Assembly: GCA_041191405.1 (NCBI GenBank)
Contig: JBEEOW010000006.1
Span: 95,738-159,737, forward strand
Direction: 5' to 3'
Source of the DNA: JBEEOW01 sp041191405
GTDB lineage: Bacteria; Bacteroidota; Bacteroidia; Cytophagales; UBA9547
DNA: 64,000 bases
The notes beneath the pieces were generated by a model. It did no database searches. It was given only the letters and a program-made list of their open reading frames with translations, and was not told the DNA's origin. This document shows, one piece after another, positions 28,191 to 36,606 of this stretch. Position 1 is the first letter of the stretch, and the number at the start of each line of letters is the position of its first letter. The translations under genes and the position numbers were made by a program.

Positions 28191-29216
28191 ATGGGAAATA
28201 ACTTGGAAAACATAGTTGCTGACATTACAGCATTTGAAATAAAAGATACTGCATCCTTAGAGGCATTTAGATTAGCTTTTTTAGCAAAGAAAGGTGTATT
28301 AACTTCACTTTTTGATGAGATTAAAAATATTGCTCCTGAAAATCGCAAGGCTTATGGAGCTGAGATTAATAAAATAAAAAACTTAGCTCAAGAAAAGTTT
28401 GATTTAGCCCAAGAGCAAGTTGCTATCGCAGAAAGTGCAACTAATCTTGACGCCATAGATTTATCTTTGCCAACAACGCCAAATAGTTTAGGTTCTCGTC
28501 ATCCATTGGCAATTACTAAAGCTCGTATTGTTGAAATTTTTGAAAGAATGGGCTTTAACCTATCTGAAGGTCCAGAGATTGAAGATGATTTTCACAATTT
28601 TACAGCCTTGAATTTCCCTGAAAATCACCCTGCTCGTGAAATGCAGGATACATTCTTTATTGAGAAAAATCCAGATATTATACTTCGTACCCATACTTCA
28701 TCAGTACAAGTACGTGTAATGGAAAATCAAAAACCTCCAATTCGTACCTTATCTCCTGGTAGAGTGTATAGAAATGAAGCAATTTCTGCTAGAGCACATT
28801 GCATGTTTCATCAAGTAGAAGGTTTGTATATTGATAAAAATGTAAGCTTTGCTGATTTAAAACAAACGTTGTATCACTTCGTGAAAGAAATGTTTGGAGA
28901 AAAAGTAAAATTGCGTTTCCGTCCATCATTTTTCCCATTTACAGAGCCAAGTGCCGAAATTGACATTTCATGTTTAATTTGTGGAGGTGATGGCTGTAAT
29001 GTGTGTAAGCATTCAGGTTGGGTTGAAATTGGTGGGGCAGGTATGTTTGACCCTAATGTATTGAAAAACTGTGGTATTGACCCAGAAGAATATTCAGGTT
29101 TTGCCTTTGGAATGGGTATTGAAAGAATTACAATGCTTAAACACCAAATCAAAGATTTAAGATTATTTACAGAAAATGATGTAAGATTCTTGCGTCAGTT
29201 TAAACATGTGAAATAG
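28191..29216 (+). CDS. pheS: Phenylalanine-tRNA ligase alpha subunit
   Basis: A 341-aa protein of normal length. The N-terminal coiled coil (about 1-90) binds tRNA. The class II core has the motif 2 region RTHTSSVQVRVME, YRNEAISARAHCMFHQVEG, and motif 3 GFAFGMGIERITMLKH. CLICGGDGCNVCKHSGW is the usual Cys-containing insert. It charges tRNA-Phe with PheT, which is not next to it, and such splitting is common in Bacteroidota. TATATTTG at 28179-28186 ends 4 bp before the ATG. Confidence 0.96.
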   Translation: MGNNLENIVADITAFEIKDTASLEAFRLAFLAKKGVLTSLFDEIKNIAPENRKAYGAEINKIKNLAQEKFDLAQEQVAIAESATNLDAIDLSLPTTPNSLGSRHPLAITKARIVEIFERMGFNLSEGPEIEDDFHNFTALNFPENHPAREMQDTFFIEKNPDIILRTHTSSVQVRVMENQKPPIRTLSPGRVYRNEAISARAHCMFHQVEGLYIDKNVSFADLKQTLYHFVKEMFGEKVKLRFRPSFFPFTEPSAEIDISCLICGGDGCNVCKHSGWVEIGGAGMFDPNVLKNCGIDPEEYSGFAFGMGIERITMLKHQIKDLRLFTENDVRFLRQFKHVK

Positions 29217-29308
29217 ATTTTTAGTAGTCAGAAATCAGTTATATGATAATTATATTAAAAGTGATTCGTTTTAATATTGTTATTGTATAACTGTATATTT
29301 TGATTAAA

Positions 29309-29734
29309 ATGAATAAAAAAATTATAATATCTATTTTAGTTCAACTATTATTGATTCCAATTTTTTATTTTGTTCTTTATAGATTTGCTCTATTATTTCA
29401 TGAACCGTATATTCCTACAAGCGGAGATGGAATGGATTTCTATAAAATTATTATAATCTTTTTAACTTTATTTGTACTTATTACTCTTCCAATTTTAAAT
29501 TTAATTCAAACATTTCTTTTGAAAAATGAAATTGTCTCAGTTTTAATTCATTTTATTTGGTTTGTTTGTATAATATGGTTTACAAAAGGAGATTTATTAT
29601 ATCGTCCTTATGATTTTGGATTAATTCTCTTTTGTGTAGGATTTACTATTTTTACAAGATTAATTATTAATAAAATTTTGGAACAGATTATTGCAAAAAC
29701 ACATACTAATAACCTAAAACTACACGAAATATGA
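29309..29734 (+). CDS. Small integral membrane protein, unknown function
   Basis: About 141 aa from the ATG at 29309. An in-frame TTG nine bases earlier is less likely. It has four hydrophobic segments (about 6-26, 46-65, 75-95 and 102-122) and almost no polar loops. No family is recognised. Its stop overlaps the start of the next gene (ATGA), so the two are translationally coupled. Confidence 0.55.
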   Translation: MNKKIIISILVQLLLIPIFYFVLYRFALLFHEPYIPTSGDGMDFYKIIIIFLTLFVLITLPILNLIQTFLLKNEIVSVLIHFIWFVCIIWFTKGDLLYRPYDFGLILFCVGFTIFTRLIINKILEQIIAKTHTNNLKLHEI

Positions 29735-30156
29735 AAATTATAAAATTTTGCTATTTACTTTTAACGGTGTTCCTATTTTCCACATGCGATACACCAAATA
29801 ATACTTCTGAAAGAATTCCTAATGTGTATATAAACTATCAAGTTAATCTTCTTGATCCAAACCAAGCAATACCTAACAACGGAGGATATAGGTATATTAA
29901 TAATATTGGCTATAAAGGAGTGTTGTTGTTTAAAGATAATGTTGGTAATTATTTAGCTTTTGAAAGATCATGTACTAACCAACCTAGCAATTCATGTGAA
30001 ATTGTAGAAATGGATGCAAGTCAATTATTTTTTAAATGTAAATGTTGTGCATCAACTTTTGATTTCAAAGGTTCAGTTACAGGGGGAATTGCAACTTGGC
30101 CTTTAACAAGGTATTCAACTTCTTTGAATGGCAATATTCTTCAAATTTCAAACTAG
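29731..30156 (+). CDS. Rieske-like lipoprotein lacking the histidine ligands
   Basis: A 141-aa protein with lipobox FSTC (Cys19). The folded part resembles the Rieske [2Fe-2S] domain in layout: a first cluster loop YLAFERSC, a second loop FKCKCCASTFDFKGSV, then GGIATWPLTRY and a final strand. The canonical CxH and CxxH loops lack His here, so it probably does not hold a normal Rieske centre. His-poor Rieske-like lipoproteins are familiar in Bacteroidota. It is coupled to the small membrane protein upstream. Function is unknown. Confidence 0.6.
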   Translation: MKIIKFCYLLLTVFLFSTCDTPNNTSERIPNVYINYQVNLLDPNQAIPNNGGYRYINNIGYKGVLLFKDNVGNYLAFERSCTNQPSNSCEIVEMDASQLFFKCKCCASTFDFKGSVTGGIATWPLTRYSTSLNGNILQISN

Positions 30157-30234
30157 TTTAACTATTAAGTGATACATTTAAATTATTAATTTTTTATTAT
30201 TTTTAACTATTAAGTCATAACTTTGTTGTAATGC

Positions 30235-30265
30235 TTGGTAATTGTAACCTAAGCCTTTAAATTTG
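30235..30265 (+). promoter_or_regulatory. Predicted glyA promoter
   Basis: TTG at 30235-30237, a 20-bp spacer, and TAAATTTG at 30258-30265. It fits the Bacteroidota consensus and would leave a leader of about 25 nt before the glyA ATG. Confidence 0.6.
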
Positions 30266-30296
30266 CTTATCATTATATCACTACTATAAAACCGTT

Positions 30297-31583
30297 ATGG
30301 TATCTACTCAAATTCGTGACACACAAATTTTTGACCTCATCCAAAAAGAAAGCGAGCGTCAACACCATGGTATAGAGCTTATTGCTTCTGAAAACTATGT
30401 TTCTCCTCAAGTTATGGAAGCGCAAGGTTCTGTGCTTACTAATAAATATGCCGAAGGTTTACCAGGCAAACGTTATTATGGAGGTTGCGAAGTAGTTGAT
30501 GTAACTGAGCAATTAGCTATTGACCGTGCAAAACAACTTTTTGGTGCTGCTTGGGTAAATGTTCAGCCTCACTCTGGTGCACAAGCAAATGCAGCAGTAA
30601 TGATTGGTTGCTTACAACCAGGTGATAAAATTTTAGGTTTCGACCTTTCGCATGGTGGTCACCTTTCTCATGGTTCTCCTGTAAACTTCTCTGGTAAAAA
30701 CTACCAACCATTTTTCTATGGTGTTGATGAAGCTACTGGTGTAATTGACTGGAATAAAGTAGAGGCTATTGCACTACGTGAAAAACCAAAAATGATTATC
30801 TGTGGAGCATCTGCTTATTCTCGTGATTGGGATTATGTACGTTTAAGAGCTATTGCTGACCAAGTTGGTGCATTATTATTAGCAGATATTTCTCATCCAT
30901 CAGGTTTAATTGCTAAAGGCTTATTAAACAACCCAATGGAACATTGCCATATTGTAACTACTACTACCCACAAAACTTTACGTGGACCAAGAGGTGGTAT
31001 GATTATGATGGGTAAAGATTTTGAAAACCCATGGGGATTAACAACTCCAAAAGGTGAAATCAGAATGATGTCTAACGTATTAGATATGGCTGTTTTCCCA
31101 GGAACGCAAGGTGGGCCATTAGAGCACGTAATTGCAGCAAAAGCAGTGGCTTACTTCGAAGCATTAACAGATGAGTACACAGCTTATGCAAACCAAGTAA
31201 AGAAAAATGCAGCAGTAATGTGCGATGCATTTGTAAATAAAGGTTATAAAGTAATTTCAGGAGGAACTGATAATCACTTAATGTTAATCGACTTACGTTC
31301 AAAAGGTTTAACAGGTAAACTAGCTGAAAATACATTAATTAAAGCTGATATTACTATCAATAAAAACATGGTTCCTTTTGATGACAAATCTCCGTTTGTT
31401 ACATCAGGTATGCGTGTTGGAACAGCAGCTATGACAACTCGTGGTTTAAAAGAAGATGATATGTTACGTATTGTTGATTATATCGACTTTGTACTTACGC
31501 ACCACGAAGACGAATCAAAATTACAATCAGTTAGATCTGATGTAAACAAATGGATGCAAGATTATCCTTTGTTTAAAATGTAA
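30297..31583 (+). CDS. glyA: Serine hydroxymethyltransferase
   Basis: A 428-aa full-length enzyme. HSGAQANAAV lies near the N-terminus and TTTTHKTLRGPRGG holds the lysine that binds pyridoxal phosphate. EGLPGKRYYGGCEVVD forms part of the substrate site. It interconverts serine and glycine with tetrahydrofolate and is the main source of one-carbon units. It is a single-gene unit with its own promoter and a terminator. Confidence 0.97.
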   Translation: MVSTQIRDTQIFDLIQKESERQHHGIELIASENYVSPQVMEAQGSVLTNKYAEGLPGKRYYGGCEVVDVTEQLAIDRAKQLFGAAWVNVQPHSGAQANAAVMIGCLQPGDKILGFDLSHGGHLSHGSPVNFSGKNYQPFFYGVDEATGVIDWNKVEAIALREKPKMIICGASAYSRDWDYVRLRAIADQVGALLLADISHPSGLIAKGLLNNPMEHCHIVTTTTHKTLRGPRGGMIMMGKDFENPWGLTTPKGEIRMMSNVLDMAVFPGTQGGPLEHVIAAKAVAYFEALTDEYTAYANQVKKNAAVMCDAFVNKGYKVISGGTDNHLMLIDLRSKGLTGKLAENTLIKADITINKNMVPFDDKSPFVTSGMRVGTAAMTTRGLKEDDMLRIVDYIDFVLTHHEDESKLQSVRSDVNKWMQDYPLFKM

Positions 31584-31622
31584 TATTTAAAGACTTAAGA
31601 TTAAAGACATAAGACTTAAGAT

Positions 31623-31657
31623 AAAGCCATTCTCGAAAGGGGATGGCTTTTATTTTT
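31623..31657 (+). terminator. Terminator of glyA
   Basis: AAAGCCATTCTC pairs with GGGGATGGCTTT (two G-T wobbles) around a GAAA loop at 31623-31650, followed by TATTTTT. Just upstream (31588-31620) is a short direct repeat of AGACTTAAGAT and AAGACATAAGACTTAAGAT that I read as intergenic simple sequence. Confidence 0.75.
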
Positions 31658-31747
31658 CTTCATTTTTTACGTTTTGCTTTTAATAAACACTTTGGGAGTA
31701 AATATTTATTATATTTGTTTTCTAATTTGGTTTAATAAAATAAATTA

Positions 31748-32572
31748 ATGAGTGACCCAAAAGAAATGTCATTCCTTGATCATCTCGAGGAATTACGTTG
31801 GCATGTAATCAGAGGAGGTATTGCTATAATTATAACATCTATAGTAGCATTCTTTTTCATGGATGTTATTTTTAAATATGTGGTTTTAGGGCCTGCCAGG
31901 GTTGATTTTATCACCTACAGAATGCTTAATAAATTAGTTACTTTTGCTGGTCAACCTCAATTAGCTATTGATAAAATTAATTTTACGCTTCAAAGTAGAA
32001 CACTTTCTGGGCAATTTACCATGCATTTAACTGCTGCTGGCGTTGTTGGTTTGGTTGTAGCTTTCCCCTATGTATTTTGGGAAATTTGGCGTTTTATAAA
32101 ACCGGGTTTACACTTAAAAGAAGCTCGTTCAAGTACTGGCGCTGTATTTTGGGTTTCATTGTTGTTTATGCTGGGGATATTGTTTGGTTTTTTTGTGGTT
32201 TCTCCTTTGTCAATACAGTTTTTGGCAAACTATCAACTAAGCGAATTAATAGAAAATCAGTTTGATGTAAACTCTTATATTTCTACGCTTACAACACTTA
32301 CACTTTCATGTGGAGTAATGTTTCAGTTACCAATGTTGGTGTATGTATTAACCAAAATCGGAATTGTAACACCTTCGTTTTTACGCAATTACCGTCGACA
32401 TTCAATTGTAATTATATTAATTATTGCAGCAATTATTACACCTCCAGATGTAATGAGTCAATTATTAGTATCTATGCCATTATTTTTACTTTACGAAGTA
32501 AGTATTTGGGTTTCAGCTATTGAAGTTCGTAAGTTGAAAAAGAAACTTGCTAACGCCCCTATTATTAATTAA
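31748..32572 (+). CDS. tatC: Sec-independent protein translocase subunit TatC
   Basis: A 274-aa protein with six TM segments. The N-terminus MSFLDHLEELRWHVIRG is the TatC signature that binds twin-arginine signal peptides. FYVFWEIWRFIKPGL-type and LPMLVYVLTKIGIV segments match the family. It forms the receptor of the Tat system with TatA/B, which are not in the window. TATATTTG at 31710-31717 is a possible -7 box, but the only nearby TTG is 15 bp away, which is too close. Confidence 0.95.
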   Translation: MSDPKEMSFLDHLEELRWHVIRGGIAIIITSIVAFFFMDVIFKYVVLGPARVDFITYRMLNKLVTFAGQPQLAIDKINFTLQSRTLSGQFTMHLTAAGVVGLVVAFPYVFWEIWRFIKPGLHLKEARSSTGAVFWVSLLFMLGILFGFFVVSPLSIQFLANYQLSELIENQFDVNSYISTLTTLTLSCGVMFQLPMLVYVLTKIGIVTPSFLRNYRRHSIVIILIIAAIITPPDVMSQLLVSMPLFLLYEVSIWVSAIEVRKLKKKLANAPIIN

Positions 32573-32582
32573 TGAAAATTAC

Positions 32583-32620
32583 ATTTACGGTGGTTGAGCG
32601 TAGTCGAAACCGAAGTAAAT
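32583..32620. repeat. Imperfect palindrome of the GGTTGAGCG...CGAAACC type
   Basis: ATTTAC...GTAAAT arms enclose GGTTGAGCGTAGTCGAAACC (32592-32611). I recall variants of this core as a dispersed intergenic repeat in many Bacteroidota genomes. This is the only copy seen in the window. A direct repeat of ACTGAAAAC follows at 32632-32657. Confidence 0.5.
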
Positions 32621-32667
32621 TAATTTTCGAATACTGAAAACTGATTACTGAAAACAGATAACTAAAA

Positions 32668-34389
32668 ATGTGCGGAATTTTATTTGCAATTGATAAAACC
32701 GACTCACAAATTGAGTTTGGTTTATCTATGCTATCGCACAGAGGTCCAGATTATCAATCATTTTGTCGTAAAAATCAACTTGTACTTGGGCATACTTTAT
32801 TATCAATAATGAATAGTATTGTTGATGCCAAACAACCTTATGTTGATTCACAAACTGAAAATGTACTAGCTTGGAATGGGGAGATTTATAATTTAAATCT
32901 TCTCACTGAAAAGTATTTTTATAATCAAACTTTTAAAACAGATACCGAACAATTACATGCTTTACTTAGCTTGAAAAGCAATAAAGTTTTGTCTGAATTA
33001 AATGGAATGTTTTCCATATTTTTTTATAATAAAAAATTAAATAATGTGTTGATTGCTAGAGATAAACATGGTATTAAACCATTGTATTATCATGTTGATA
33101 AACAGATTTTTGCTTCAGAAATAAAACCAATTCAGTGTTTAACCAGTAAAACATTTACAGTTTCTCAAACTTCATTTCAACAATACCTTAGTTTTGGTTA
33201 TTCGTCAAATAATAATACTTTTTGGAATGAAGTTAAAAGCTTTCCCAAAGGACATTTTCAATTTTATTCGCTTCATAACAACACTTTTACTGAACCACAA
33301 TCTTATGTTGAGAATTATAATTTTCAATCAACATATTTATCAGAAAATTATTTACAAGAACTGATTATAAATGCTGTAAATGAACAATCTAAAGCTGAAA
33401 CTAAAGTAGGTTTAATGCTTTCTGGTGGTGTTGATTCTTCCATTTTATTAGCTGCTTCAAAATCTAAAATAACTTCATTTGTAGTGAATCAAGATGGATT
33501 AGATAACTCAGTTTTTGAATCAGATTTGAAATATGCAACATTGGTCGCAAAGCATTTTGATTCAAAGTTAATTGAGGTTGATGCTCCAATTACTGAAAAT
33601 TTACCTCAGCAATTAGCTCATATTTTAGAAGAACCAATTGCAGATATTGCAGCTTGGTATCAATATAAAATTGGCGAAAAAGCTAAAAATGAAGGAATTA
33701 AAGTATTGCTTTCAGGTACAGGAGCTGATGAATTATTTGCCGGTTATCGAAGACATAAAGCTTTTGAGTTTTCGCAAAATTCAGTAAATCATTTGTTAGT
33801 TAATTTTACTTCACCATTTAAAAAGTTGTTTTCATCTGAAATACAAAAGCTGATACAGTTTAATACATCTCAAAATATCAATGAATTAATATATTTAGGA
33901 AAAATGGCACAGCTATTTCCTCAAAAACAAAATAAAGTTAAAAACTTACAAGAACTTTTACAATTTGAGCAAGATAATTATTTGGTTTACAATAATTTAT
34001 TAGTGAATGATAAATCAACTATGGCTTTTGGAATTGAAGTTCGTGTACCTTATTTAGATAATTCAATAGAGGATTTTGCTCATCAGCTTTCAAAAAATCA
34101 ATTGATTGATAAAAATATCCAAAAGGTTATTTTAAAGAATGCATTCAAAAATCAATTACCTAAAGAAATTCTAAACAGACCCAAAAGTGGAATGGCAGGA
34201 ATACCGAGTGTAAAAGTTACCAATTATTGGAAACAGTTTGTTATAGAAAATAAACAAGTTTTATTTGATAATATTGAAATTGAAAAATCTATTTTTGAAA
34301 AAACATTTTTTTCTAATTCATTAAATTACAAAGAGTTAATGGTATTTGTGATGAGTATTGCATTAATACAAAAAGCTACCCATTGCTGA
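32668..34389 (+). CDS. asnB: Asparagine synthase (glutamine-hydrolysing)
   Basis: A 573-aa protein. Cys2 after the initiator Met is the glutaminase nucleophile, with SHRGPD, WNGEIYN and RDKHGIKPLYY completing the N-terminal amidotransferase. The synthetase domain has the pyrophosphate motif LSGGVDSS and GTGADELFAGYRRH. It makes Asn or a similar amide from Asp and Gln with ATP. It is slightly short for AsnB. The last codons (KATHC) are written inside a transcription terminator whose hairpin recurs 666 bp downstream, so the natural C-terminus may have been altered by recombination. It could also be an AsnB-like amidotransferase of another pathway. Confidence 0.88.
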   Translation: MCGILFAIDKTDSQIEFGLSMLSHRGPDYQSFCRKNQLVLGHTLLSIMNSIVDAKQPYVDSQTENVLAWNGEIYNLNLLTEKYFYNQTFKTDTEQLHALLSLKSNKVLSELNGMFSIFFYNKKLNNVLIARDKHGIKPLYYHVDKQIFASEIKPIQCLTSKTFTVSQTSFQQYLSFGYSSNNNTFWNEVKSFPKGHFQFYSLHNNTFTEPQSYVENYNFQSTYLSENYLQELIINAVNEQSKAETKVGLMLSGGVDSSILLAASKSKITSFVVNQDGLDNSVFESDLKYATLVAKHFDSKLIEVDAPITENLPQQLAHILEEPIADIAAWYQYKIGEKAKNEGIKVLLSGTGADELFAGYRRHKAFEFSQNSVNHLLVNFTSPFKKLFSSEIQKLIQFNTSQNINELIYLGKMAQLFPQKQNKVKNLQELLQFEQDNYLVYNNLLVNDKSTMAFGIEVRVPYLDNSIEDFAHQLSKNQLIDKNIQKVILKNAFKNQLPKEILNRPKSGMAGIPSVKVTNYWKQFVIENKQVLFDNIEIEKSIFEKTFFSNSLNYKELMVFVMSIALIQKATHC

Positions 34390-34399
34390 GTAGCTTTTT
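34370..34399 (+). terminator. Terminator overlapping the end of asnB; left copy of a duplicated hairpin
   Basis: AAAAAGCTAC and GTAGCTTTTT enclose loop CCATTGCTGA. The stop codon TGA lies in the loop. The same core, AGCTACCCATTGCTGAGTAG, recurs at 35041-35060. Confidence 0.8.
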
Positions 34400-34404
34400 G
34401 TAGA

Positions 34405-34542
34405 TTATACTTTTAATGCTTTAATATTACCAAATAAAGCTTTTGCTTCTTCTAACTTAGCTTGTAGTAATGGAGAATTTTTTGTTGCTTCAACAATTTT
34501 TTTTCTCAATTCATTATCTAAAATCACACTATTATTTTTCAT
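34405..34542 (-). CDS. 45-aa protein downstream of the DUF6934-like gene
   Basis: An ATG at 34542 opens 45 codons ending at TAA 34405. The product is one predicted amphipathic helix (LDNELRKKIVEATKNSPLL, then LEEAKALFG). It starts 6 bp after the end of the DUF6934-like gene on the same strand, so the two look like a two-gene unit. Small partners next to DUF6934 genes suggest a toxin-antitoxin-like pair, but that is inference. No signal peptide or Cys-rich core is present, so a peptide product is unlikely. Confidence 0.5.
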   Translation of the reverse strand: MKNNSVILDNELRKKIVEATKNSPLLQAKLEEAKALFGNIKALKV

Positions 34543-34548
34543 ATAGTT

Positions 34549-34979
34549 TTATTTTTTGTAAATATAAAATTCACTATATTGATTTCCAAGTATGTAATCG
34601 CTTAATTTTTCTTCTTTAAGGATTTTAATCGTAATTAAGTTCATTAATTCATTATAATTATTGTTTATTATTCGGTTATATAGTTTTTGTTTTTGCGTAG
34701 TATTTCCTTTTAAAATAATACATGAATCAGTGTTTTTACTTATAAAATCTAGTATAATTTTTATTACGGTTGCCATTATTAAAGTTAAATCTCCGTTATT
34801 TGAAATAGTTTCATCAGAAATTTTCCTGTTAAAACATTGTAATCAGTTAAAACTAAACAGAATAAGTTTTCATTTATTTTTTGAAAAATTACAACTTTAG
34901 GTAAGTCAACTTTTCCCTTACTTAAAAAAGTGTAAATAGTATTTTCTTCATTAAAATATTGATATCCTTCTTTTTTCAT
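34549..34979 (-). pseudogene. DUF6934-like gene interrupted by a frameshift
   Basis: Two abutting minus-strand frames encode the two halves of one protein. The first (34979 to 34785) begins MKKEGYQYFNEENTIYTFLS and runs out of frame after NVLTGKF. Reading one base back at about 34826 gives SDETISNNGDLTLIMATVIK and continues without a break to FYIYKK at 34549. The composite of about 143 aa has the DUF6934 layout: an N-terminal F-S-G strand, an NGDL-TVIKII helix, then ILKGNTTQKQKLYNRII in place of the usual GSTxxRTRLY. A single-base deletion in the TTT run, or a sequencing error, explains it. It lies between the two copies of the asnB terminator. Confidence 0.6.
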
Positions 34980-35032
34980 CTTGAAGTATAAATAAGTTTC
35001 AGTTGTTAAAAATACTATTTGTAATTTGTTTT

Positions 35033-35063
35033 ACAAAAAAAGCTACCCATTGCTGAGTAGCTT
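35033..35063 (-). terminator. Terminator of gdhA; right copy of the duplicated hairpin
   Basis: On the minus strand AAGCTAC and GTAGCTT enclose TCAGCAATGG, followed by TTTTTT (A run at 35034-35041). It lies 35 bp after the gdhA stop. The core is identical to 34375-34394. Confidence 0.75.
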
Positions 35064-35097
35064 AATTTTTTTGTGTGTGTAGTTTGAAAAATATTTT

Positions 35098-36363
35098 TCA
35101 GAATAAACCTCTAAATTTATACGTTTGAGCTACTTTATCAATCGCAACTACATAAGCACCAATCCTTAAGGATACATTATGTTTTTCATGGGCAGCAAAA
35201 ACTCTATCAAAAGCTTCACGCATAATTCTGTCCGAACGACGGTTTACTCTGTCCAATGTCCATTTGTAACCTAAGCGGTTTTGTACCCATTCAAAATACG
35301 AAACTGTAACACCACCAGCGTTTGCCAAAATATCTGGTACTACTACAATTCCTTTGTCATTGATAATTGCATCTGCTTTGGCATTGGTTGGACCATTTGC
35401 ACCTTCAACAATTAATTTAGCTTGAATTTTACCTGCATTATCAACTGTAATTACATCTTCTTTGGCTGCAGGAACAAGTAAATCAACTTTTGAAGTTAAT
35501 AACTCCTCATTGGTGATTTTTTCTGCGTTTGGATAGCCTTCTAAACTTTTATTGTGTGTGTTGGCGTATTCTATCATCGCTGGGATGTCCAAACCATTGT
35601 CATTCCAATAAGCCCCACTTACATCAGAAACTGCTTTTACTACAATACCTCTTTCATGTAAAAGTTTGGCTGCATTTGCACCCACATTTCCAAAACCCTG
35701 AATTGCTGCAGTAGTTTTTGTAGGAATCATTTGCATTTTTTCCATTGCTGCAAATGCGGATACCATTACACCTCTTCCTGTAGCTTCTACTCTACCAAGA
35801 GAGCCACCAAGTACAAGAGGTTTACCAGTTACAACTGCTTGCACAGTCATACCTTGCGCTTTGGAGTATTCGTCCATGAGCCAGGCCATTTCTTGTGGCC
35901 CAGTACCCATGTCAGGAGCGGGGATGTCCTTATCTGGTCCGAAAACATCAGCAAGAGACTGAGTATAAGCTCTTGTGAGTCTTTCAAGTTCGCCTTTGCT
36001 CATACTGCGAGGGTCACAAATAATACCGCCTTTTCCTCCACCATAAGGCAAATCAACTACGGCACATTTCCATGTCATCCAAGCAGCAAGTGCTTTCACT
36101 TCATCAAGTGATACACCTAAATCGTATCTAATTCCACCTTTTGCAGGTCCTAAAAACGTATTGTGAATAACTCTATATCCTTCAAAAACGTGAATTTTTC
36201 CATTATCCATTGTAACTGGAAGCGAAACAATAATTTGTCGAGCAGGAGCTTTTAGCACATTGTAAGTAGCTTCGTCGAGACCCAATAAATCTGCCGCTAC
36301 ATTAAATCTCGACATCATTGATTCAAATGGATTTTCTATAACACAATTTTTATCAGCAGCCAT
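35098..36363 (-). CDS. gdhA: Glutamate dehydrogenase (NAD(P)-dependent)
   Basis: A 421-aa protein. PYGGGKGGIICDP holds the catalytic lysine region, KGGIRYDLGVSLDEV and WMTWKCAVVDLP match the substrate domain, and AAIQGFGNVGANAAKLL is the dinucleotide-binding Rossmann motif. It interconverts glutamate with 2-oxoglutarate plus ammonia. Length and sequence fit the roughly 420-aa hexameric class rather than the 450-aa class. The upstream region has no exact -7 box, but on the minus strand TATACTTG (complement of 36471-36478) differs from TAnnTTTG at one base. Confidence 0.95.
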   Translation of the reverse strand: MAADKNCVIENPFESMMSRFNVAADLLGLDEATYNVLKAPARQIIVSLPVTMDNGKIHVFEGYRVIHNTFLGPAKGGIRYDLGVSLDEVKALAAWMTWKCAVVDLPYGGGKGGIICDPRSMSKGELERLTRAYTQSLADVFGPDKDIPAPDMGTGPQEMAWLMDEYSKAQGMTVQAVVTGKPLVLGGSLGRVEATGRGVMVSAFAAMEKMQMIPTKTTAAIQGFGNVGANAAKLLHERGIVVKAVSDVSGAYWNDNGLDIPAMIEYANTHNKSLEGYPNAEKITNEELLTSKVDLLVPAAKEDVITVDNAGKIQAKLIVEGANGPTNAKADAIINDKGIVVVPDILANAGGVTVSYFEWVQNRLGYKWTLDRVNRRSDRIMREAFDRVFAAHEKHNVSLRIGAYVVAIDKVAQTYKFRGLF

Positions 36364-36550
36364 AACAATAAATCTTTAATAAAGGCGTGATACGTGTGTG
36401 TACTGATGAAAGGTTGGTTTTTTATTAAAAAATATTATTGAAAAAGTAAAATATATTCTTAAAATTGTTCAAGTATAATGTATAATTGCTTTGTAATTAG
36501 TTAATTAAATTTTGAAAAATATTTGTACTGACAACTGAATTTAAATTTGA

Positions 36551-36600
36551 AAAAAATCCTACTTGCTTAAAATTAATGTTTTTAAGTAAGTAGGATTTTT
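36551..36600. terminator. Strong bidirectional-type hairpin after the NmrA-like gene
   Basis: A long stem, with AAAAATCCTACTT opposed to AAGTAGGATTTTT and extended inward by CTTAAAA/TTTTAAG, lies just after the reductase stop on the minus strand. The rest of the 243-bp gap between gdhA and this gene is AT-rich with no gene. Confidence 0.8.
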
Positions 36601-36606
36601 GATTAA

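Noticed and set aside
31692..31717. Promoter for tatC (TTG-N15-TATATTTG)
   Set aside because: The 15-bp spacing is shorter than the 19-20 bp found at the better sites, so it was not listed as a feature.
32668..34542. Lasso-peptide-like cluster (AsnB homolog plus a nearby 45-aa gene)
   Set aside because: AsnB keeps full glutaminase motifs (Cys2, RGPD, NGEIYN). The small protein is a plain amphipathic helix without a leader/core pattern and is on the opposite strand, and there are no B1/B2-type genes.
34780..34850. Programmed -1 frameshift in the DUF6934-like gene
   Set aside because: The local sequence GGA AAA TTT CTG does not meet the X XXY YYZ slippery rule and no strong downstream hairpin is seen. 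A one-base deletion or read error is simpler.
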